The notes under the pieces: model-generated
Database searches by the model: none
Told to the model about the DNA's origin: nothing
Seen by the model: only the letters and a program-made list of their open reading frames with translations
Shown: piece by piece, positions 1-8,922 of the stretch
Layout: each line of letters starts with the position of its first letter
Numbering within the stretch: the first letter of the stretch is position 1
Origin: Amycolatopsis solani
GTDB taxonomy: Bacteria; Actinomycetota; Actinomycetes; Mycobacteriales; Pseudonocardiaceae
DNA length: 64,000 nucleotides
Reading direction: 5' to 3'
NCBI RefSeq assembly: GCF_033441515.1
Contig: NZ_JAWQJT010000003.1
Span: 1,860,001 to 1,924,000 of the forward strand
Made by a program: the position numbers and the translations under genes

Positions 1-263
1 CAGATGCCGATGGACGCCGAGTTCGTGCCCGCCGGGTCGTCGATCCAGACGCGCGCGTCGATCCGCCGGACGCCGTCGACGAACAGCACCGCCTCGGGCG
101 GGGTCACCGGGGACGGGTCGATCGGCGCCCACTCGTCTTCCGGGACCTCGACGTCGAGCTCGACCTCGGCCTGGGACCGGCCCAGTTCCTCGGCCTCCAT
201 CGAACTGCCGTAACCCGGGTCCCACGTGTCGATGCTGAAGTTCATGCCTGCCACGGCGGTCAT
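1..263 (-). CDS. N-terminal part of a possible NurA-type nuclease (runs off the window)
   Basis: An open frame starts at ATG 263 on the minus strand and continues to the left edge, giving 87 residues with no stop. The start overlaps the sbcC stop as ATGA, the same coupling seen in the rest of this operon, so it is probably translated from the sbcC message. The N-terminus is acidic. Near residue 73 it reads VLFVDGVRRIDARVWID, a hydrophobic strand followed by Asp-Gly-x-Arg, which resembles the first metal-binding motif of NurA nucleases. Its position as the fourth gene after a HerA-like ATPase, SbcD and SbcC supports a role in DNA-end resection. The nuclease call is an inference from one motif and context; the rest of the protein lies outside the window. 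Confidence 0.55.
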   Translation of the reverse strand, partial: MTAVAGMNFSIDTWDPGYGSSMEAEELGRSQAEVELDVEVPEDEWAPIDPSPVTPPEAVLFVDGVRRIDARVWIDDPAGTNSASIGI

Positions 264-3200
264 GCGCCCTCCCTGCCGATGTGCGAGCCGGAGCCGTCGC
301 GGGTGACCAGGAACCGCACCGGGACGCGCTCGGCCAGCGCGGGCACGTGCGTGATCACCCCGACCATCCGGGAGCCGGTGGCGGCGAGGTTCTCCAGCGT
401 GGACGCCACGACGTCGAGGGTCGCTTCGTCCAGCGTCCCGAAGCCTTCGTCGAGGAAGATGGACTCGAGCCGGGTCGCGCCTTCCGCGGCCATCGCGCCG
501 AGCTGGGACGACAACGCCAGCGCCAGCGAAAGCGACGCCTGGAACGTCTCGCCGCCGGACAGCGTCTTGACCGGGCGCCGGGCGTCGGCCTCGTTGTGGT
601 CCACCACCAGGAAGTCGCCCTTGTCGTGGGTGAGCTCGAACTGGCCGCCGGAGAGTTCGAGCAGCGACGCCGACGCCTCGGCGACCAGCGTGTCCAGCGC
701 CCCGGCGATCAGCCAGCGCGGGAACTTGTCCGAGCGCAGCAGATCCGCGAGCAGCCGCGCGACCTGCGCCTCCGCTTCCGCGGCCGCGATGTCGGCCTGC
801 AGGCCCGCCACGTGCGCCACGCGCCGCTTCATCTCCGTGTGGTCGGCTTCGGCGCGGGCCCGCGCGGTCGCGAGGGCCACCGGCGCCCGGTCCCGGACCG
901 ATCCTTCCGGCAGCGCGACTTCGAGCGCGGCGATGTCGCCGGTGACCGCGCGTTCGGCCGCCTGCAACGCTTCGGCGGCTTCGCCCTCGGCGGCGCGGGC
1001 GGCGGCCAGCCGGTCGCGGTGCTCGCCCGCCTGCCCGGCCGCCCAGTCCGTGAGCGCGGTCCAGGCACCGAGGAGGCTTTCGCCGTCGATCGGCGGGGCA
1101 CCGAGACCCACCAGGGGATCGCGGGCGCGGGACAACCGCTGCCGTTCGGCGGCGACCTGTTCGGCGACGCGGGCCTGAGCTTCCCCCGCTTGTTTCGCGG
1201 CCGCGCGGGCGGCGCGCAGGTCCGCGTCGGCCTGCTTCGCGGCCTGTTCCAGTTCGGACACCTTCGCGAGCTGCTCGGTGACCACGTCGGCGGAGGGCGC
1301 TCCCGCCAGCACCGAGCCGAGTTCGCCCTGCCGGCGCCGGGTGGTCGTCAGCGCGGTGCTCGCCGACTGTTCGGCCAGCGCCGCTTCGCCCGCCTGCTTC
1401 CGCCGTTGGTCCGCGGTCCGCTCGGCGGAGGCGAGGTCGTCCGCCGCGACGACGGCTTCCTTGCCCGCGGCTTCGGCGGCCGCTTCGAGTGCGGCCAGCG
1501 CGGTCCGCCGCTCCTCGACCGCCGACGCCGCCCACGACGTCAGCAGCCGCCAGCCCGCCGGGACGTCGCCGGTGTCGACGGCGGGCGCGCCCAGCCCCAC
1601 CAGGGGATCGCGGGCCGCCCGCAGGGCTTCCTTGGCCGCGGCGAAGGACTTCTCGACGCCTTCGGCCTCGCGCCGCGCGGCCGCGTTGTCGGCGCGGGCC
1701 GCCGCCAGTTCCCGGTCGGCGGCGTTCGCGGCCTCGGCGACGCGCGTGCGGGCCTCGATCGTCGCCGACAGCCACTCGCCTCGCTCGCGCACGGCCGTGA
1801 CGAGATCCGCGTAGTCCTGCTCGGAAAACGTCGCTTCGACCTCGCGGCGCAGGACCACCGACTCCGGTGGTCCGGCCACTTCCGCCAGGACCACGCGCAG
1901 TTCTTCCGCCTGCGCGGCCGCCGACGCGGCCGAGTCAGCGTCACGGTCCACGGCCCGTTCCAGCTTGCGCAGCACGGACTCCGCGGCGGCGCGAGCGGCT
2001 TCGGCCGTTTCGAGACGCTCCCGTGCCTCCGCGAGGTGGGCGTGCCCGCCGGCGTCGGGCAGCGTCGCGACTTCCTGCTCGCACACCGGGCACGGGTGCC
2101 CGACGGCGAGCCCGGCCCGCAGGCCCAGCGCCTGCCCGGCCCGTTCGGCGTCGGTCACCGCCGCCTTCGCCGCGGTGACTTCAGCGTCAGCACGGGCGAA
2201 GGCGGCCCGCGCCGCATCGAGTTCTTTCCGGCGCGCGGCCTGCTCGGGCGCCGCTTTCCGCTGGGCTTCGGCGACCGCGTAGAGCGTCCGGGCGTCGGAG
2301 CGCGCGGCGGCGAGCGGGGCGACGTCGGGCTGCGCGGCCAGCGCCGCGCGGGCTTCGGCGTCGGCGGCCTCGGCGGTACGCAGGCGGGTTTCGGCGGCGG
2401 ACGTGCGCTTCGCCACCCGCGCCGCCTCCGCCGACAGGTCCCCGAGATCCGCGGGCGGCCGCAGCCCGCTCAGCCGGTCGCGTTCCCGGCGGGACACGTC
2501 CGCGCGCGCGGCGGCGTCCTCGGCGGCCCGCGCGGTGGTGTCCCGGGTCTTGCGGGCCACGTCGACCGCGGCCACGGCTTCGGTGACCGCCGCCGACGCG
2601 GCCGTCTTCGCCGCCGTCGCCGCTTTCGCCGCTTCTTCCAGGCCCGGAAGCGCCTTCTCGGCTTCGGCGAGCTCCGTGCGCGCGGCCCGGATCCGCTCCA
2701 GCGCGCTCCGGTCCGGCGCGGCGGCCAGCGCGGCACGGGCCGCTTCGTCCGCCGCTTCGGTGGTTTCCAGCCCGGCCCGCGCGGCCGTCACGGCGTCCGC
2801 CGCGGCCTGGCGCCGGGTTTCGAGGTCTTCGACGCCGTCCGGGCGTTCCAGCGCGTCGAGGACGGCGAGTTCCTTCGTCAGCACGGCGACGCATTGCCGG
2901 GCTTCGTCGTGCGCGCGGGTCGCGTCGTTGAGCCCCGGCAGGGCCGCGGTCACGCGCTCGTCCAGCTCGGCCAGGGCGGTCATCCGCGCGGCGAGCGCTT
3001 CGACGGCTTCGTCCGTGGCGTCGGCGTAGCTGCCCAGCTGTTCGGTCAGGACGGCGGCCCGCTGCTTCTGCTGCTCGGCGGTGACTCCGGCGCGCCGCCC
3101 GATCCGCTCGTAGACCTCCAGGCCCAGCAGCTTGATGAGGATCTTCTGCCGGTCGGCGGCCTTGGCGTGCAGGAACTCCGCGAAGTCGCCCTGCGGCAGC

Positions 3201-3661
3201 GCCACGCAGGTGCAGAAGTGCTTGAACGTCAACCCGAGCAGGCGCTCGATCGCCGGGGTGACTTCGGAGTCCGCGGCGACCGGGTCGGCGTCGTCCTCCG
3301 GGCCGCCCAGCGCGGTCGGGTCGATCAGCCGCTCCAGTCGGACGTTCTTTACGCTGACCGTGGGTTTCTTCCCGCCGCTGCGCCGGACTTCCCGCACCAC
3401 GTGGTAGCGCATGCCGCCGGCGTCGAACACCAGCCGCACGGTGGCGCGGTTCGCCGTCGGGGCCAGCGCGGGCGCGACGAGCCCTTCGTGGTCCCAGCGG
3501 GCGACGGAGCCGTAGAGGGCGAAGGTGAGCGCGTCGATCACGGTGCTCTTGCCCGCGCCGGTCGGCCCGACGAGCGCGAAGTAGTCGGTGTCCGCGAAGC
3601 TGACTTCGGTCTTCTCGCGGAAGGACGCGAACCCGGTCATCTCCAGCAGCACTGGCCGCAT
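260..3661 (-). CDS. sbcC: SbcC, SMC-like subunit of the SbcCD nuclease
   Basis: The 1133-residue protein is the ATPase arm of the SbcCD (bacterial Rad50-Mre11) complex, which opens DNA hairpins and trims double-strand break ends in the cytoplasm. A Walker A GPTGAGKST lies at residues 32-40. Two very Ala/Glu/Arg-rich coiled-coil arms flank a zinc hook with Cys524-Pro-Val-Cys527. The ABC signature LSGGETFQASL and Walker B/D-loop IFLDEGFGTLDEA lie near the C-terminus, the normal order for the family. It starts one base after the sbcD stop and overlaps the next gene by four bases, so it is the third member of one transcript. Extensive plus-strand open frames across this gene are antisense shadows of its GC-rich codons. 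Confidence 0.97.
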   Translation of the reverse strand: MRPVLLEMTGFASFREKTEVSFADTDYFALVGPTGAGKSTVIDALTFALYGSVARWDHEGLVAPALAPTANRATVRLVFDAGGMRYHVVREVRRSGGKKPTVSVKNVRLERLIDPTALGGPEDDADPVAADSEVTPAIERLLGLTFKHFCTCVALPQGDFAEFLHAKAADRQKILIKLLGLEVYERIGRRAGVTAEQQKQRAAVLTEQLGSYADATDEAVEALAARMTALAELDERVTAALPGLNDATRAHDEARQCVAVLTKELAVLDALERPDGVEDLETRRQAAADAVTAARAGLETTEAADEAARAALAAAPDRSALERIRAARTELAEAEKALPGLEEAAKAATAAKTAASAAVTEAVAAVDVARKTRDTTARAAEDAAARADVSRRERDRLSGLRPPADLGDLSAEAARVAKRTSAAETRLRTAEAADAEARAALAAQPDVAPLAAARSDARTLYAVAEAQRKAAPEQAARRKELDAARAAFARADAEVTAAKAAVTDAERAGQALGLRAGLAVGHPCPVCEQEVATLPDAGGHAHLAEARERLETAEAARAAAESVLRKLERAVDRDADSAASAAAQAEELRVVLAEVAGPPESVVLRREVEATFSEQDYADLVTAVRERGEWLSATIEARTRVAEAANAADRELAAARADNAAARREAEGVEKSFAAAKEALRAARDPLVGLGAPAVDTGDVPAGWRLLTSWAASAVEERRTALAALEAAAEAAGKEAVVAADDLASAERTADQRRKQAGEAALAEQSASTALTTTRRRQGELGSVLAGAPSADVVTEQLAKVSELEQAAKQADADLRAARAAAKQAGEAQARVAEQVAAERQRLSRARDPLVGLGAPPIDGESLLGAWTALTDWAAGQAGEHRDRLAAARAAEGEAAEALQAAERAVTGDIAALEVALPEGSVRDRAPVALATARARAEADHTEMKRRVAHVAGLQADIAAAEAEAQVARLLADLLRSDKFPRWLIAGALDTLVAEASASLLELSGGQFELTHDKGDFLVVDHNEADARRPVKTLSGGETFQASLSLALALSSQLGAMAAEGATRLESIFLDEGFGTLDEATLDVVASTLENLAATGSRMVGVITHVPALAERVPVRFLVTRDGSGSHIGREGA

Positions 3662-3662
3662 G

Positions 3663-4823
3663 TCACACCCCGCTCGTCTCTTCGTCGTGCAGCCGCGCGA
3701 AGAGCGACTGGACGCGCTTGTCGTCGACGGTCCGCTCCTCGCAGTAGGACGCGAACAGCTCTCCCGGTGAGCGGTCCGCGATCGCGCGGTCGCCGCCCGA
3801 CGTCGTCACCGGCGCGGCGAACTCCGGGTCGATGCGGATTTCCAGCGCGTGCGGCAGGGCTTCCTGGATCTCCTCGCGCAGCCCGGCCCTGGTCGCTTCG
3901 CGGACGTAGACGCGCAGGTAGTCCTCGCCGAACTCTTCAGCCCGGCCGGTCAGTTCCGCCACCGTGCCGTGGACGGTCCGCAGCCGCCGCCCCGAGGTCA
4001 GCGGGACGTCCGTGATCTTCGCCGGCGTCGTCGGCGAAACCTCGACGGAGAGCACGACGCTCTTGTTGTCCTGCTCGCCGAAGTCCACGGCGAACGGCGA
4101 ACCGCTGTAGTGCACCGGGCACGCGGCGGGCAGCGACTGGCGCCGGTGCAGGTGGCCGAGGGCGACGTAGTGCGGGTCGGCGCCGAACGCCGTGGCCGGC
4201 ACGTGGTACTCGAAGATGGACTGGGCCGCGCGTTCCCCGCCGCCCATCGCCCCGCCGGTCACCGTCAGGTGCGCCATGACGAGGTTCACCGCGCCGGGGG
4301 TGAAGCCTTCCTTGAGGTGCTCCAGGATGTCGCGCACGCGCTGGTCGTACTCGCCGACGTTGTCCGCCGGGGTCCCGGTGAGCAGCTCGGCGGCGCGGAC
4401 CGCGTAGCGCTGGGAAAGGAACGGCAGCACGGCGACGTTGACGCGTTCGCCGGTCGACCGCGTGTCGAACGACACGACCCCGCCGTCGGCGGCCGGGCGC
4501 GGGTTCCCGGTGAGGTGGATGCCCGCCTTGCGCAGCAGCGGCCGGTAGGCCTCGAACGTCGCGGCGTGGTCGTGGTTCCCGGCGATGGCCAGCACCTCGG
4601 CGCCGGTGTCGCGCAGCGCCATCAGCGCCTGCACCACGAGCTCCTGCGCGGCGGCCGAGGGCGCCGACGTCTCGTACAGGTCGCCCGCGACGAGGACCGC
4701 GTCGAACTCCTCGTTCCGCGCGATCCGGACGATTTCGCCGAGCACCGCGCGCTGTTCGTCGAGCCGGTTGCGGCCCTTGAGCGTCTTGCCGACGTGCCAA
4801 TCGGAGGTGTGCAGGAACTTCAC
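3663..4823 (-). CDS. sbcD: SbcD, Mre11-like exonuclease subunit
   Basis: This 386-residue calcineurin-like phosphoesterase is the nuclease partner of SbcC. The metal-binding motifs are all present: Asp8-Trp-His10, Gly-Asp48, Gly-Asn83-His84-Asp, a His in LVMAHL and GHLH further on. The C-terminal part, about residues 270-386, carries the capping region that contacts SbcC. The ATG at 4823 aligns with the usual MKFLHTSDWH start of the family. It lies 35 bases downstream of the HerA-like gene and one base upstream of sbcC. Confidence 0.97.
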   Translation of the reverse strand: MKFLHTSDWHVGKTLKGRNRLDEQRAVLGEIVRIARNEEFDAVLVAGDLYETSAPSAAAQELVVQALMALRDTGAEVLAIAGNHDHAATFEAYRPLLRKAGIHLTGNPRPAADGGVVSFDTRSTGERVNVAVLPFLSQRYAVRAAELLTGTPADNVGEYDQRVRDILEHLKEGFTPGAVNLVMAHLTVTGGAMGGGERAAQSIFEYHVPATAFGADPHYVALGHLHRRQSLPAACPVHYSGSPFAVDFGEQDNKSVVLSVEVSPTTPAKITDVPLTSGRRLRTVHGTVAELTGRAEEFGEDYLRVYVREATRAGLREEIQEALPHALEIRIDPEFAAPVTTSGGDRAIADRSPGELFASYCEERTVDDKRVQSLFARLHDEETSGV

Positions 4824-4858
4824 ACTTCGTCCTTCCGTTCGGATAGCGGGCAGCGGGC

Positions 4859-6601
4859 TCAGAAGGGAGGCGGGTCGTCACCGAACGGGTCGGCGCTCCC
4901 CGACGGCAGGCCGGCGAAGGGATCGGCTTTCCGTGCCGCCGCCGTCTTCACCGGCACCTGGCCGGCCTCGGAAAGCCGCGTGGCCCAGGCCGGGAACGGG
5001 AAGCCGACGGCGATCGGCACCGGGATCTCCGGCTGGCTCACGAACATCGTGCCCGGCGTGGCGAGCGTCGCGCGGACCCGCTGGCTCTGCGGCAGGAAGC
5101 CGTACTCGGGCCGCGACGCCTCGGCGGCGTCGAGGCGCCCGACGATCCGCACCGAGCTGTTGCTGACGATCCGCCGTTCGACCTCGCTGGCGGTCTGCTG
5201 CGCGCCGATCAGGATGACGCCGAGGGACCGGCCGCGCTCGGCGATGTCGAGCAGCACCTCCTTGATGGGGCTGCTGCCTTCCCGCGGCGCGTACTTGTTG
5301 AGCTCGTCCAGCATGGTGAACAGCAACCCGCCCGGGCCGGCGGCTTCCTTGCGCGCGGTCTCCGCCGCCAGCGTCACACCGACGACGAACCGCTGCGCGC
5401 GCTCGACGAGGTTGTGGATGTCCACCACGGTCACCTGCTGGTTCTCCGTGGACAACGAGCGCGCGGGGTGGTCGGCGAGGTCGCCGCGGATGAGGCCGGA
5501 CAGGGCGCGCTGGCTGGAGCGCAGGCGGCGGATGAACGCGTTGACCGTGCCCGCGCCGGTGACCGCGCCCGCCCAGCTCGCGCGGGTTTCCTCGTCGGTG
5601 ACCCGGTCGCAGATGACGTCGACGAGTTCGGCGTAGGTGCGGCACAGCACGCCGTCGACGTTGGCGGCGCCGTCCTTGCCCGCCGGGGTGCTGTCGAGGC
5701 GCAACCGGTTCGCGACCTGGTGGATGACCATCGTGTACTGGTTGCGCTCGTCCTCGGCGTCGGCGAAGACGTAGGGCAGCAGGTCCTTCGCGCAGAACTC
5801 CGCGATGGTCCACCAGAACGCACCGACCCCGGACGTCCGCCCGGTGACGTAAGGCTTCCCCGTGGTGTCCGACGGCGTCGGCGGCGCGTAGAACCCGACG
5901 GAGGCGAACGGCTCCGCGGGCAGGCCGAGCTTGGCGTACTCGGCCTTGAGCTTCTCGTCGAGGTGGACGTTCGGGGTGTCGAGGAACAGCAGGTCCTCGC
6001 CCTTCACGGAGAAGACGAGGGCCTTGGCGTTGTGGGCGTTGGGCAGGGCCCCGCCGCGGAAGATCGAGTGCAGCAGGAACAACGCGAACGACGTCTTGGT
6101 GGCCACGCCCGAGACCCCGCTGATGCTGACGTGCGCGCCCCGCGTGCCGTCGAGGAAGTCCATGTTGAGGTAGACGGGTTCGCCGTCCCGGCCGAGGCCG
6201 ACCGCCACCTGGCGGGTCATGTTGTCGAAGTACAGCGCCTGCGCGCGATCTTCTCCCACGGCGCGCTGGACGACGGCCCCCGGCTTGGGCGGCACGTAGC
6301 ACTCGGGTTCGACGCGGGTGGTGGCGATCTCGGCGATCTCCTGCACCTGCGCGGGCAGGACGCCGTCGGAGATCAGGAAGACGTCGCTGCCGAAGCTGGC
6401 GCCTTCGTGCCGCGCGCTCACCTGCGTGACCACGCCGTAAGAGGTGACTTGCCCGAGCCCCGGCAGATCCCGCCGGGTCACGACGACGTCGTCGAGCTGC
6501 AGATAGGCGTCGGGATCGATGGCCACGCAGAACTGCAGCGGCGTCGAGTCCTCGGTGCCTGCCACCCGTCCGACCACGGTGGTGAGCGTCTCCTGGTCCA
6601 C
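4859..6601 (-). CDS. HerA-like hexameric ATPase (FtsK/HerA superfamily)
   Basis: The 580-residue protein has an N-terminal beta-barrel-like region (about residues 8-105) like the HAS-barrel of HerA translocases. It is followed by a P-loop GVSGVATKTS at residues 162-171 and a Walker B-like FTMLDELNKYAPRE near residue 430. The Ala replacing the usual first Gly before Lys-Thr is a mild departure from the consensus. HerA pumps DNA and works with NurA and Mre11-Rad50 in archaea. Here it is the first gene of an operon with sbcD and sbcC, so a role in break-end resection is likely. Translation starts at GTG 6601. It could also be described only as a DUF87-type ATP-binding protein. Confidence 0.85.
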   Translation of the reverse strand: MDQETLTTVVGRVAGTEDSTPLQFCVAIDPDAYLQLDDVVVTRRDLPGLGQVTSYGVVTQVSARHEGASFGSDVFLISDGVLPAQVQEIAEIATTRVEPECYVPPKPGAVVQRAVGEDRAQALYFDNMTRQVAVGLGRDGEPVYLNMDFLDGTRGAHVSISGVSGVATKTSFALFLLHSIFRGGALPNAHNAKALVFSVKGEDLLFLDTPNVHLDEKLKAEYAKLGLPAEPFASVGFYAPPTPSDTTGKPYVTGRTSGVGAFWWTIAEFCAKDLLPYVFADAEDERNQYTMVIHQVANRLRLDSTPAGKDGAANVDGVLCRTYAELVDVICDRVTDEETRASWAGAVTGAGTVNAFIRRLRSSQRALSGLIRGDLADHPARSLSTENQQVTVVDIHNLVERAQRFVVGVTLAAETARKEAAGPGGLLFTMLDELNKYAPREGSSPIKEVLLDIAERGRSLGVILIGAQQTASEVERRIVSNSSVRIVGRLDAAEASRPEYGFLPQSQRVRATLATPGTMFVSQPEIPVPIAVGFPFPAWATRLSEAGQVPVKTAAARKADPFAGLPSGSADPFGDDPPPF

Positions 6602-7086
6602 GGTTCTCCCTGTCCGCGCGGGTGTTCCTCCCGCGGCAGACTAGCCCGCCGGGGTTTCCGGTCCGCGCCCAACACGGCGTTGCCGCCCGGGATGTCCACC
6701 GAAGCCAGGACTGCGCCGAACGAGTGAGTTCACCCTTCGGGGAGATCCGTTGCCACCACAGGCGGTTCCGATCGGTGCCACCGGAGGGCGTCCCGCTTCC
6801 GCCTGGCTCCACGGCGAAGCGGCTCCGGACGGGCCCCGATCCCCCGCCGCTGCGCGGGATCGGCCCCCGGTGGCCTCCCCCACAGGCCACTCCCGGCGTG
6901 TCGCGGCGAAAGTTCTCCAAAAGGCCCTCCGGTCCTATATGGACGACCACTGTGGACGGCGCCGGACCCGTGTTTTGCCTGCTCAGGGCCGTGCACGGAC
7001 TCCGGGTCCGCGTCCCGGAAGTCTCCGGCCAGGGCCGTCCAAGAGGCGGAACTCGCCCCCGCACAAGGAAATATTTCGACCCCCGG
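6602..7086. other. Divergent intergenic region, no gene seen
   Basis: This spacer separates the leftward herA-like operon from the rightward HU gene and should hold the promoter of the former. Open frames on both strands are arginine/proline-rich, lack plausible ribosome-binding sites and look like chance reading of GC-rich DNA. I found no convincing RNA or repeat in it. Confidence 0.4.
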
Positions 7087-7113
7087 TTGGATTTTGTGCG
7101 GTATTGGTAATAC
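7087..7113 (+). promoter_or_regulatory. Promoter of the first HU gene
   Basis: TTGGAT (7087-7092) and TAATAC (7108-7113) are separated by 15 bases. The same two hexamers with the same spacing precede the second HU gene at 37853-37879 on the other strand, while the bases between them differ. That conservation between duplicates is the main support. The short 15-base spacer is unusual for a sigma-70-type promoter. Confidence 0.6.
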
Positions 7114-7171
7114 CGTGTGCAGTGTCGGCCGAGATGGGCCGTGACTAGTAGTTCCACTATGGAGGACTGGA

Positions 7172-7837
7172 ATGACGAACAAGGCCCAGCTGATCGAGGC
7201 GCTGTCGGAGCGCCTGGGCGACAAGAAGGTGGCTTCGCAGGCCGTTGACGGTCTGGTGGACATCATCATCCGGACGGTCAACAAGGGCGAGAAGGTCAAC
7301 ATCACCGGCTTCGGTGTGTTCGAGAAGCGCGCCCGCGCCGCCCGTACCGCGCGCAACCCGCGTACCGGCGAGGCCGTGCGCGTCAAGAAGACCAACGTGC
7401 CCGCCTTCCGCGCCGGCACCACCTTCAAGGACGTCATCTCCGGCACCAAGAAGCTGCCGAAGGCCACTCCGGTCAAGCGCGCCACCACGGCGGCCACGAC
7501 CACCCGCGCGACCACCGCCAAGGCGGCCGCCCCGGCCAAGGCCACGACCACGCGGGCCACCTCGACCCGTGCGGCCGCCGCCAAGCCGGCCACCACGCGC
7601 GCGACCACGACGCGGACCCGCGCCACCGCGGCGAAGCCGGCCGCCAAGGCCACCGCCACCAAGGCGGCCCCGAAGACCGCGGCGAAGACCACCGCGGCCA
7701 AGGCCACCACCGCGAAGGCGACCACGACCCGCGCCAAGGCCGCCGCCAAGCCGGCCGCCACCAAGACCGCCGCGGCCAAGAAGCCGGCCGCCGCCAAGGC
7801 CCCGGCCAAGCGCACTTCCGCCGCCAAGAAGAAGTAA
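7172..7837 (+). CDS. hupB: HU-family nucleoid protein with Lys/Ala tail (first paralog)
   Basis: The 221-residue protein has a standard 90-residue HU DNA-bending domain, with the [13 protein letters not shown] beta-arm that inserts in the minor groove. It is followed by a tail of about 125 residues made of Lys, Ala, Thr, Arg and Pro, like mycobacterial HupB/HLP and histone H1. GGAGG at 7161-7165 sets the ATG at 7172. Compared with the second copy at 37.1-37.8 kb it lacks one Asp (GDKK instead of GDDKK), has a shorter tail richer in Thr/Arg, and differs at a few core positions. It lies just upstream of lsr2, so two global chromatin proteins are encoded together. A strong terminator follows 17 bases after the stop. 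Confidence 0.96.
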   Translation: MTNKAQLIEALSERLGDKKVASQAVDGLVDIIIRTVNKGEKVNITGFGVFEKRARAARTARNPRTGEAVRVKKTNVPAFRAGTTFKDVISGTKKLPKATPVKRATTAATTTRATTAKAAAPAKATTTRATSTRAAAAKPATTRATTTRTRATAAKPAAKATATKAAPKTAAKTTAAKATTAKATTTRAKAAAKPAATKTAAAKKPAAAKAPAKRTSAAKKK

Positions 7838-7854
7838 CACCGGCTCCACGCGCC

Positions 7855-7892
7855 GGAAGGGCCCCGCACCGAGTTCGGTGCGGGGCCCTTCC
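7855..7892 (+). terminator. Terminator of the first HU gene
   Basis: An 18-base perfect inverted repeat (arms 7855-7872 and 7875-7892, core GGAAGGGCCCCGCACC) with a two-base loop follows the HU stop. There is no long T-run, as is common in high-GC actinomycetes. The same core stem ends the second HU gene. Confidence 0.85.
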
Positions 7893-7998
7893 GCGTTCCC
7901 TGAAACCGGTCCCGGCCACCCGTTGGAGTGAACGCCGGTGGTTGCCGCATCCGGTTCCGGGGTAGCCGCCGGGAAGCAGACCCGGCAAAGGAGCAGCG

Positions 7999-8157
7999 AT
8001 GACGGAGAACCGGCCCCAAGACCCGGCGGACCTCGCCCACAGCCGTCAGTCCATCAAGGAGGCCAAAGAGGCGGCCGAAGAGGCCCATCTGGCCGATGCC
8101 GACGACGGCGAGGCACAAGGCGAGCAGGGCGACGATCCGGGAATGCGAGCCGATTAA
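7999..8157 (+). CDS. Small acidic hypothetical protein, 52 residues
   Basis: A short frame starts at ATG 7999 behind a good AAAGGAG (7987-7993) at normal spacing. The product is hydrophilic and rich in Ala, Glu and Asp, with no membrane segment or Cys. The middle (about residues 15-35, KEAKEAAEEAHLAD) should be helical. I do not recognise the family. The strong ribosome-binding site and its place between the HU and lsr2 genes make it likely real. No function can be given. Confidence 0.6.
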   Translation: MTENRPQDPADLAHSRQSIKEAKEAAEEAHLADADDGEAQGEQGDDPGMRAD

Positions 8158-8188
8158 CCCGCCGAACGTCGCGTAAGTGGACGGGAAA

Positions 8189-8218
8189 TTGCCGTACCGA
8201 TCCTCGACTGGATACACT
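8189..8218 (+). promoter_or_regulatory. Candidate lsr2 promoter
   Basis: TTGCCG (8189-8194) and TACACT (8213-8218) are 18 bases apart and lie 80 bases before the lsr2 start. This fits a housekeeping sigma promoter. Support is from the hexamers only. Confidence 0.4.
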
Positions 8219-8297
8219 CCACCGAAGGACGTCGACCATTGTGCAACTTGTCACACGTCACGTTCCCCGGACGCACATCCAGCTGAGGAGCATTCCC

Positions 8298-8711
8298 GTG
8301 GCCCAGAAAGTCCTCGTCGAGATCCTGGACGACATCGACGGCAGCAAAGCCGCCCAGACCGTTCAGTTCGGCCTCGACGGCGTCACCTACGAAATCGACC
8401 TGTCGGACGACAACGCCGCCTCCCTGCGCGACGAACTGGCCCGCTACGTCGCGGCCGGCCGCCGCATCGGCGGTCGCAAGGTCCGCGTGGCCACCGGCCA
8501 GTCGACCACGACCAGCACGACCGACCGCGAGCGCAACCAGCAGATCCGCGCCTGGGCCAACGCGAACGGCTACGAGGTCTCCGAGCGCGGCCGCCTTTCG
8601 TCCGAGGTGATCGCGGCTTACGAGCAGGCCCAGGTCGAGGAGGCGGAAACCCCCGTGGCCGCCCCGCGCAAGCGTGCCCCGCGCAAGAAGGTCGCCGCCG
8701 CGAAGAAGTAA
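8298..8711 (+). CDS. lsr2: Lsr2, H-NS-like nucleoid silencer
   Basis: The 137-residue protein has the Lsr2 layout. An N-terminal beta/helix oligomerisation domain (residues 1-60) begins MAQKVLVEILDDIDG, then comes a Thr/Ser linker. The C-terminal DNA-binding domain has the AT-hook-like Arg97-Gly-Arg99 that reads the minor groove, and the protein ends in a basic tail. Lsr2 binds AT-rich DNA and silences acquired genes, including biosynthetic clusters. The GTG at 8298 is chosen because GAGGAG (8285-8290) precedes it and the family starts with MAQKV. It lies near a HU gene and 10 kb from a biosynthetic operon that could be one of its targets. Confidence 0.97.
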   Translation: MAQKVLVEILDDIDGSKAAQTVQFGLDGVTYEIDLSDDNAASLRDELARYVAAGRRIGGRKVRVATGQSTTTSTTDRERNQQIRAWANANGYEVSERGRLSSEVIAAYEQAQVEEAETPVAAPRKRAPRKKVAAAKK

Positions 8712-8922
8712 GGCGATGGCCGGCAGATCACCGGGGAACCCGGCCCGTTGGCGGCAAGGACTGAACACCCTCGCCGCCGACGGAGGCCATTTCCCCGCCG
8801 CCGCCCGGCACGGGCAGCGACCAACTCGTCACTTTTGGCAGTAACCCGAATTCCGGGCCGCGCATTCTTTCTTCTCCCACGGTTTGCTCCACGCCGCCGA
8901 GATCCAAGCCCGGCCGGCCCCT
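8712..8922. other. Convergent spacer, no gene seen
   Basis: This 211-base gap separates the converging lsr2 and alcohol dehydrogenase genes. I see no clear hairpin terminator or coding frame with a ribosome-binding site. Confidence 0.4.

Noticed and set aside
281..4015. A 1244-codon open frame antisense to sbcC and sbcD
   Set aside because: It is Arg/Gly-rich, has no domain and mirrors the third-position GC of the real genes on the other strand.
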